This document shows positions 57,160 through 64,000 of a stretch of DNA of 64,000 nt, piece by piece. Each line of letters starts with the position of its first letter. Within the stretch, counting starts at the first letter, position 1. The position numbers and the translations under genes are program-made. Source of the DNA: Centroberyx gerrardi (taxonomy: Eukaryota; Chordata; Actinopteri; Beryciformes; Berycidae); assembly GCF_048128805.1 (NCBI RefSeq), contig NC_136016.1, forward strand, positions 20,564,176 to 20,628,175, given 5' to 3'. The notes beneath the pieces were generated by a model that worked only from the letters and a program-made list of their open reading frames with translations, searched no databases and was not told the origin of the DNA.

Positions 57160-59794
57160 TTTGAATGCAGGTATGGATGACAAGTTGGCGAAAAAACGTA
57201 ATTTGCTGGTTCGATTACTGTCAAACAGCAAGTCTGTTAGCTTGATGATAACCAGTGATAGGTAGTTACTGTTAACATTAGCTAACGTTAGTCTTTCTAC
57301 CTTCAACAAACGCCAGCTAGCTAACTTAACTAACTTTAACCGTTATATTCTGACTTTTCAACACCTCTCAAGATAATCAAGATTGTCACCAGAGTAGCCA
57401 AAACTATCAAACTATCATATACAAATAGTTTTAACGATGAGAATAGTAAACTAATAGCAAAAAATCAATTTAAGTGAAATGCAGATTGATCTTTGCTTCT
57501 TGAGGCAGCTCGCGCGCGCCGTCTGGCGGGAATCCTCGACAAAAACTCTTGTTGCCTTCACGTGCTGTCGGAAATACTTCAACTACGAACATGAACGACC
57601 CAAGGAGGTTTTATAGTAGAAACAGAGATAAAATATTGTTGCCTTTAGATGTTGGTGGCAATGTCATAATTACGAGCTAAATGCACATGAATGCCCCCAC
57701 AAAGTGATGAATACGAATGAGAAAGTTGGAATTTGCTTTGATACCCAAGTTGCTGAAATGTGACATTTAGAGACAGACAGCGTGGACCCTATGTCAACAA
57801 TGGTAAAAGTAATATATTTTATTACATTGTATTGTTTGCCATTTTATGTAAATAATTAGTATTGTTCTATGTTCCTATAATTTCACTCTTAAACTTTTAG
57901 TTATTACATACTGTATATACAATAAGTTATGGCTAAGAAATTAATTAAAACACCAGTTTTGTGCCTGATACACATTTTTGTCTTCATCCTACCACTGCAG
58001 TACAAAATAGCTCTGTGCCATTTGATTTATGAAATACAGTGACAGCCACCTACAGAGTGGCTTTTCTTAAAGGGTCTCTGTTGTTGTTAATTACGACCAA
58101 CAGTACTTGAATGCACGAAACGTCCTATTTATGATTCCCAAAATCAGAAAATGGAACTTACAAGGAGTACTTGAAGGTAGCATATGACTGGGGAAGTTGC
58201 AGTTTTCCCGATACCCGAGTTGTCATGATGCGACATTTAGGGTGCGTAAAGCATTGAATCCCTGTCGACAACTGATGGTAAAAGTTCCATGATGTGAACA
58301 TAAAGTAGCTTATGTTGCATTTACGACTGACTACTGCCAACCTCAGGAGTAGGAGCTTACAAGGAGCACCTGAAGGCAGCATCTGATTTCATGCTGCTAA
58401 ATTGTGTCCCAGTCAAATACTGTAATCTATCTATAACAAGGTATTTTGTCACAACAGCACTTTTTTGTTAAAATACTATAGTAATAATTCAGTGATTTGA
58501 GTTACTTGAAGTCTAGTAGCTACATCATAACTCTACCTAATATACTCTACCTCAGTCAATATGACATTTATCACAACCATTCAAAGTAAAGACAATGCTT
58601 TCCATTTCATTGGTGTTTTAATTAGCGCAGTCATGTTGAAAACAGACAGATTTGCTCAGTGTGCAGAGGTGAGACTGTAAAATCCAAATGGTTGACAACA
58701 GAGAAAAGGAAATTACATTCTCTCAAGACTGAACTGGACATGTTATGGTAATATTGAGACATTTCATCACAAAAACCCACCGGGGCCAAACTTGTCAAAA
58801 GACTTATGAGGCATTTTCTGTCTCAAAGGACTTTTTTACTTTACATATTCTCATTGGGAAACATGATAATGTAAAAACTTCTAACATGTTGTGGCTTTCT
58901 CTTTGCAAAACCGCATGCTATCTGGGTTTCGTTGCCTAGTACAACCCCTCCATCAACAGGATCACCATGGTTACCTGGATGTGTCAGGTACTGGTCGGTT
59001 GTAGGGTGCAGACAAAACCAGTAGACACGATAAAATGTCAACTACGACTACAAGTAAGTGGCATCGCACGCCCTACCATGCTGTGGTGAAACATCACAAA
59101 TGGACAGATAGAAACGCACCATGTAGAAAAGGCAGGAGTGCAACAGACCAATCTGTATATCACATTTCTATCTGCTACATTGTGTATGCTGCACCTCTCA
59201 CAACGCACCCCAGTTGCGTAGGATTGTTCTGTCAGATGTTCTCTCACCGTTATTCTCCACATACAAGTGGAACCAGCAAACATCTGACGATGGACAAAGA
59301 GTTTCAACGCAGAATACCAATGAAAGTAACACGTCTACATGAACATTCTTCAGACTGCACACATACAATTTGTAACCTCTAGAGGCTGTTTTACACCCCA
59401 TTTTTATAATTATCCACCTGTACCTGCTGTCCCCTAAGGAACACGCATTATTTATAATCGCTATGAGCATATATTTAAAAAAAAGAAAAAAAAGAAAGAA
59501 AGAAAATATAAGGACAGTGTTCCAGGAAATCAGTCTCTGCAAGATGTTGGGAGTAAGGAGAGACAGTGAGAGAGAGGCATCACACTGCAACACCAAGGAA
59601 ATGACAATCGTGACATCATCCTCCTCCTCCCATCCGATTGGCCAACCCTTGATGCAGGAATGAGCATAACATTGCTTTTTCCTCTGGTTCTTCTTTCCCC
59701 TTCTCCTTGGTCTCTCTGTCTCTCCTCGTCGAGCCGCCCCCCTCTCCACCGTTAGCGGCGGCTCTTGAATCATCGTGTCGGGCCGTCGTGTTCG
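57160..59794. other. Intergenic stretch between TOMM22 and DMC1
   Basis: About 2.6 kb with no supported gene. The DMC1-proximal part has AACTAGCTAACGTTAGC-type words common near fish promoters. 57660-58390 holds a diverged local repeat. 58900-59790 is the likely TOMM22 3' flank, with an A/G-rich patch at about 59480-59510. Short open frames near 59.0-59.4 kb on both strands are not recognisable. Confidence 0.5.
57660..58395. repeat. Diverged repeated block upstream of DMC1
   Basis: GATACCC.AGTTG..ATG.GACATTTAG and ATGGTAAAAGT occur at 57740-57810 and again at 58209-58280. AC/CTTACAAGGAGTACTTGAAGG.AGCAT occurs at 58157-58185 and 58348-58382. It is an old, partially overlapping duplication or an element with internal repeats. 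Confidence 0.45.
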
Positions 59795-62015
59795 TCACAT
59801 CTTGCCCGGGGCGGGAGGCATCATGCCCGGCATCCCACCAGACATCCCAGTGTTGGGCCCCAACAGGATCTGGAAGGGAAGGGGGCATCAGTCGGGTCAG
59901 TTATCAGCGTCATAACTCTGTAATAATTCTAAAAACCGTGTTACGTGCCATTTGGTATGGGCTTTTATATACAGATGACTTTACAGTACCATGAATGTGT
60001 GCATTTTAAGCTTGTGTGGCCCCAGTGTTAGTGCCATCTTCTACACACACACACACACACACACAAAGTCTCTGTAATCTGATAAAGTAGGGCATGGATT
60101 ATAAGGGTGCGATCACACCTACAGTTTGTTTTCTTTGGTCTAAACCATAATGAAAATGTTTACTTTGTTGCATTTTTGTATTTGGTTTTTTCAGCTTCAC
60201 ACTGACCAATTACCAATTACAAAAGTCACATGACTCACAAGTATCTTGTTTATTGGACAGAGTTTTGGTGACCTGTCCCCCTGCCAGGTGAGAGATTTTG
60301 GTGGCGGTGGGGAGTCGAAACAAATCTGATTCCAGTCCCTGTAACTTCAGCTAAGCATGATGGACTTGTCTGCACTCTTTGTACTCTCTGGTGTTCAGAC
60401 CAGTTAACACATGAAGAAATAGCTGAATATGAGCATGGGTCCAGACTGCAGTTTGTCCTTGCTTCATTTGGTTATGCAAGGCTTCCCAAGCATGAGGAAC
60501 CGCTGGTTATTAGATGTCAACATCCGTTTGCATGTGCACAAAAACACACACTGTACCTGTCTCTGCTGTTGTAGCTGCTGCTGCTCCAGCTGTAGTCTCT
60601 CCGTCTCAAACACCACAGGAAGCACCAGGATCATGAAGGAGGTAGTGCCCACCCAGAGCGCCGAGCGGGAGAAACTGAAACACACACACACCATGAAACA
60701 GTGAGACATCCATAGTGCATTACAATGAGTCAGTAATTAGGGGTACAATGTTTTGTTCAAGGACACTTTGACGGGACAAATTGCAGTTGCTGGGATCAAA
60801 CCTAAAACTTGCCAGTTGCAGGGCGGTCTATAGGCTACCCTGCCACCCCACACACATTCATAGCGTGCGATGTGTTCTCACAGTAAGGAGAGGGGGAAAG
60901 TAAAGACACAACATCCCCAATTGTTGATGAAACATACCTGTATAATTTCTTGGCCAGGGAGACAGAGCAGTGTGCAGAAACCTCAGCAGCACTACGCACC
61001 GTGTCGGGAAACATCTCTGTCAGACCCCACAGCCTCTCCATCAGCGTCTCGTCCAGCTAACAGAGAGGAACACAAACATCAGACATGACCGACTAGGACC
61101 TGCAGGATCAGAGACACGCCATCAGACTGACCACTGTCTTAGGACACCTTCACTCTCTGGCAGCAGTAACTGTTTAATATGGACAGTCAAACACTTTACA
61201 AACACTATGACACTTCATGTGCACTAGACATCACTTGCACTACATTATGTTCTTATACTTTTATATTTTCCTCTTAACTTCTGTTTTTTCCATTTTAATT
61301 GGATTCTTTATTTGCTTGTGAATTACATGTTCCTATTTTTTTTTTATACTGAGAGGACCCAGCATACAAGCATTTCATTGCACCGTTTACCCTGTGTATG
61401 CTGTGTGTATGACAAATAAACACACTTGAACTTGAATCTGGACTACGCTGAGGTTGTAAACGAACACCCCACAGCAACCCCACCTTAACACCTCTCATGG
61501 GGCGAAAACATGCAGCGAAAACAAATACACACTCACTCATTAAGTAACTAAAATACACACTGACTATGCCTAACAGGGCCATGATAGAGGTTGGGTTAGC
61601 TGGTATCGATACAGTATGAATGGGGCCTCTTGGCTAGTCATTACCAGAACATGCAGATAATGACATGATACTAAAGTAATTACTGACATGAAATGCCAAA
61701 AAATGACTATTTAACCTTTCCTATACTGGCAACGGGCATGAATTCACAAAGGGGTCAAAGCCAGGATAAACTATCCGGTAGCAGGTTAGCTAACGTTCGC
61801 TAGCAGTAACATTAGCCGCTTATTTCCAGTCTTATCCAGAAAAATAGAACAAGCTACACACGATGACACGAACTTTTCATTGTTAGTTACATTAGCGACT
61901 TCTAATTCAATGAGTAGCTACATACATCTTCATCGTCCTCATCCTCAATCTCGTCTTCAGGGGGCCGGGTTGCGACCGGGCCCGCAGCGGGGGAAAGCTC
62001 TTCGATTCCGGCCAT
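59795..62015 (-). CDS. tomm22: Mitochondrial import receptor subunit TOM22
   Basis: TOM22 is the central receptor and organiser of the outer-membrane TOM translocase. Four exons join in phase into 133 codons plus stop: 61926-62015, 60938-61056, 60557-60674 and 59795-59869. The start is ATG at 62013-62015 (MAGIEELSPAAG). The cytosolic N-terminus is strongly acidic (DEIEDEDDED, the presequence-binding region), then LDETLMERLWGLTEMFPDTV. The single membrane anchor is about residues 75-93 (ALWVGTTSFMILVLPVVF). A Gln-rich stretch (QLEQQQLQQQRQ) and the conserved C-terminus ILLGPNTGMSGGMPG follow, ending PGKM. Length is close to human (142). A Ser codon is created at the exon 2/3 junction, where human has Arg (LYSFSR here, YRFSR in human). 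Confidence 0.96.
60041..60064. repeat. CA microsatellite
   Basis: Short (CA)n in TOMM22 intron 3. Confidence 0.9.
60745..60850. repeat. Interspersed fish repeat (SINE-like)
   Basis: TTGTTCAAGGACACTTTGACGGG and GGGATCAAACCTAAAACTTGCCAGTTGCAGGGC..TATAGGCTACCCTGCCACC have the layout of the family at 20768-20960. Confidence 0.45.
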
Positions 62016-63424
62016 GGTGCCTGCTAGCCCGCCCTTGACTGTCCGGTTGGATCAGCGTCTGAGTCGCTGGAAAAACGGTAAAATAGTTGGTCGGTTTAGT
62101 GTGATTTTCCTGATTTTCCACCGGCTTGCATAAATGTTAATGCTACGAGACGTGCATTGGTCCTGCGACAGCCTGAGGTCACTCAGAAACGTGCATGTGC
62201 GTTGGCCGATGGGAGCAGCCAGGGGTCACTGGCTGGTTCAGAGAAAATGAACTGCGCCCCCTGCCGTACGGGAGGTCTAATATCAGGCTGTGTGGTCAAC
62301 AACACAAAAATACTGTGCCAGTGGTTCCCAAAGTGGGGTCTTGGCCGCCCTAGGGGTCCTAGAAAGGTTTAAATGTACTATTACCGTTATTTCATTCACT
62401 AAATCTTGGTACACAGAACATAAGAATGACTTTCGACATAGGTTTCACTCCCTCTACTGTTATTACAGCTACTACAACTATAATAAACAGTTATGTAAGT
62501 AAAATCTTCTCATATCAAGGTCTGTAGTGCAATGTGTTTAATCTGTTTGGGACTCCCTGACATGAAACGGTTTGGGATTCCCACTGTAGGCTGCTGTGTA
62601 ACATCAAACTAACACTAAGAAAATACTATTTCTTTTCATTAATGGGTCAGCATAACTGAGGAAAAGGAATGTATAGAATATATTGTATCAGACACTTTGG
62701 CACTTAACCAACCAATGAATGACATTCACTCAAAATATATTTTAAACTGGAAACACATTCCTCCCAATTCCCATGCACTGTTGACAACATATATCTGCAA
62801 CTCCAAGTATATCTAAAATATATTTACATTTTCTGAGAATAAAGTCAGAATTCAGGGATTTTTTTACTTTAAAGTCAGAATTCTGAGAAAAAAGTAGAAT
62901 TCCGAGTTTCTGACTTTAATCTCAGAACTCAAAAATGTTTCTTTTTTTTTTTAACCTTTTAACTTGCACGTCACTCTTTAACTGTAAACTATGTGTGTGT
63001 GGGGTGGAGGTGGGTCTTTTTTGTTGATGACCTTTAGGGTTTTTAGTATCTAACTCTTTTTTTTTCTACCCGTGTGTATTTTTGTGTGTTTGCAAAACAG
63101 TTTTTTTTATGTGGATTCTGCTGAATTTCCCTCTTAGAGCTTTTAAATATGGACGTGGCTTCTCTTTGGCTTCAAATAGGTCCGATTCTGAAGAATAACA
63201 TTCGTGAGGTGTGACACCGAAGTCTCTTCCAGTAAAGTGTTTATCTTTTCCAGGGAACTTATTATGGCAGAAAGGCCAAGGGAAAAAAAGCAAGCGCCTG
63301 GTCATGGAAAACTTCTGGGATGTAGGGATTCCTTGTTTACATCCTCCCGGAGTACGCCGTGGGGGCGGGGAGGATCCGCCCTCATTCTTTGGACCTTACG
63401 TCATTGTCGCTTGTGTTTTTTATG
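62016..63424. other. Region upstream of TOMM22
   Basis: About 1.4 kb with no gene. It holds the TOMM22 promoter region, a hAT-like element (62319-62586) and an AGTCAGAATTCTGAGA-type palindromic repeat (about 62835-62945) common in fish, followed by a T-rich stretch. Confidence 0.5.
62319..62586. mobile_element. hAT-like non-autonomous element, decayed
   Basis: The left end CAGTGGTTCCCAAAGTGGGG and the right end GGTTTGGGATTCCCACTG are inverted repeats of the hAT type. The flanking octamers TACTGTGC and TAGGCTGC agree at only five of eight positions, so a target duplication, if present, has decayed. Confidence 0.6.
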
Positions 63425-63511
63425 AATGAAAGAATCCAACCTCAGAGAGCAGAGTAATTCCGGGAAAAGGCGGACTGACATTTTGTCGCCAGACTCGCTT
63501 CGACCCAGCAG
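63425..63511 (+). other. Possible non-coding first exon of a plus-strand gene
   Basis: A GC-richer stretch with a CRE-like TTACGTCA just upstream (about 63397-63404) runs to CGACCCAGCAG followed by a consensus donor, GTAAAT. It contains no ATG-initiated frame of note. It would be divergent from TOMM22, with the coding exons beyond the window. Confidence 0.35.
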
Positions 63512-64000
63512 GTAAATCGCCGTTTTTTACCGTTAAAACGTTATATTTACTTTGATACTGACAGTGGAAACATTGAAGTCTGGTATTCGCCTACGATTTC
63601 CCAACCAAGGACAAGTGAGCAGGCAGCTGTTGGCTTTAATCTGCTTTAGCTCGTCAGAAACCGTTGATGCTAAGGTGCTACTAGCATGTTTTTTAGCCAG
63701 CAAAGCAACAAAAATGTTTCAGATGCTGTGGATAATTTGACCCCGCTCGCTATATTTACGCATGTCTAACCTTTATTACACACAGAGGGTTGATTTCTTA
63801 CGTCATTTGAAGCTGTATGTTTTTAAACAATTTAAACGGGATTATTTAAAGCCTTGCTAAAATGGATGTCGTGCGCACTTGTGATGGCTGTTTACTATAG
63901 CAGCGCCTAGCATGCTACTCCAAGCTCGCCAGCTCCTTTCCGTATAAGGACATGGGTGGATTGGGGTTGTACAGGGAAAAATACCGTTTCATGTCTGGAA

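Noticed and set aside
1-64000. CRISPR arrays, bacterial operons, rRNA, viral genes
   Set aside because: No spaced direct repeats with unique spacers, no dense coding, no rRNA-like sequence and no viral reading frames are present.

Overview
The window is vertebrate nuclear DNA, almost certainly from a ray-finned (percomorph-type) teleost. The coding sequence is split into short exons with GT-AG introns. CA/GT microsatellites are abundant, and the introns are full of small DNA transposons, tRNA-derived SINEs and an L1-type LINE of kinds common in fish. I see nothing bacterial or viral, no rRNA, no CRISPR array and no intact transposon.

Every gene I can assemble lies on the minus strand, so the window reads right to left. 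In window order they are: the 5' two thirds of SNX29 (sorting nexin 29, twelve exons, 21.5 kb down to 1.5 kb, continuing off the left edge); a single-exon TMEM238/TMEM238L-like membrane protein (25.6-26.1 kb); a single-exon PIRT-like membrane protein (26.6-27.0 kb); RSL1D1 (nine exons, 28.6-33.6 kb); GSPT1, the translation release factor eRF3a (fourteen exons, 37.5-51.6 kb); DMC1, the meiotic recombinase (thirteen exons, 52.2-57.2 kb); and TOMM22, the mitochondrial import receptor (four exons, 59.8-62.0 kb). For RSL1D1, GSPT1, DMC1 and TOMM22 I could join every exon in phase from ATG to stop, giving predicted proteins of 365, 585, 342 and 133 residues. A possible non-coding first exon of a plus-strand gene sits near 63.4-63.5 kb.

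The genes do not form one pathway. They are housekeeping genes (ribosome biogenesis, translation termination, mitochondrial import), a meiosis gene, a trafficking gene and two small membrane proteins. From general knowledge of human gene order, SNX29/GSPT1/RSL1D1 correspond to 16p13, PIRT/TMEM238L to 17p13 and DMC1/TOMM22 to 22q13, so this fish segment joins blocks that are separate in human.

The most interesting signals are in the non-coding DNA: a pair of about 460-500 bp inverted repeats enclosing DMC1 exons 5-10; decayed partial copies of an SNX29 exon beside the parent; a 5'-truncated, internally deleted L1 copy with a 13-bp target-site duplication about 100 bp upstream of the RSL1D1 start codon; CA/GT and pyrimidine repeats set directly against splice sites in SNX29 and GSPT1; several small transposons with identifiable terminal repeats and target-site duplications; and a two-copy repeat that keeps a conserved CxxC-containing reading frame.
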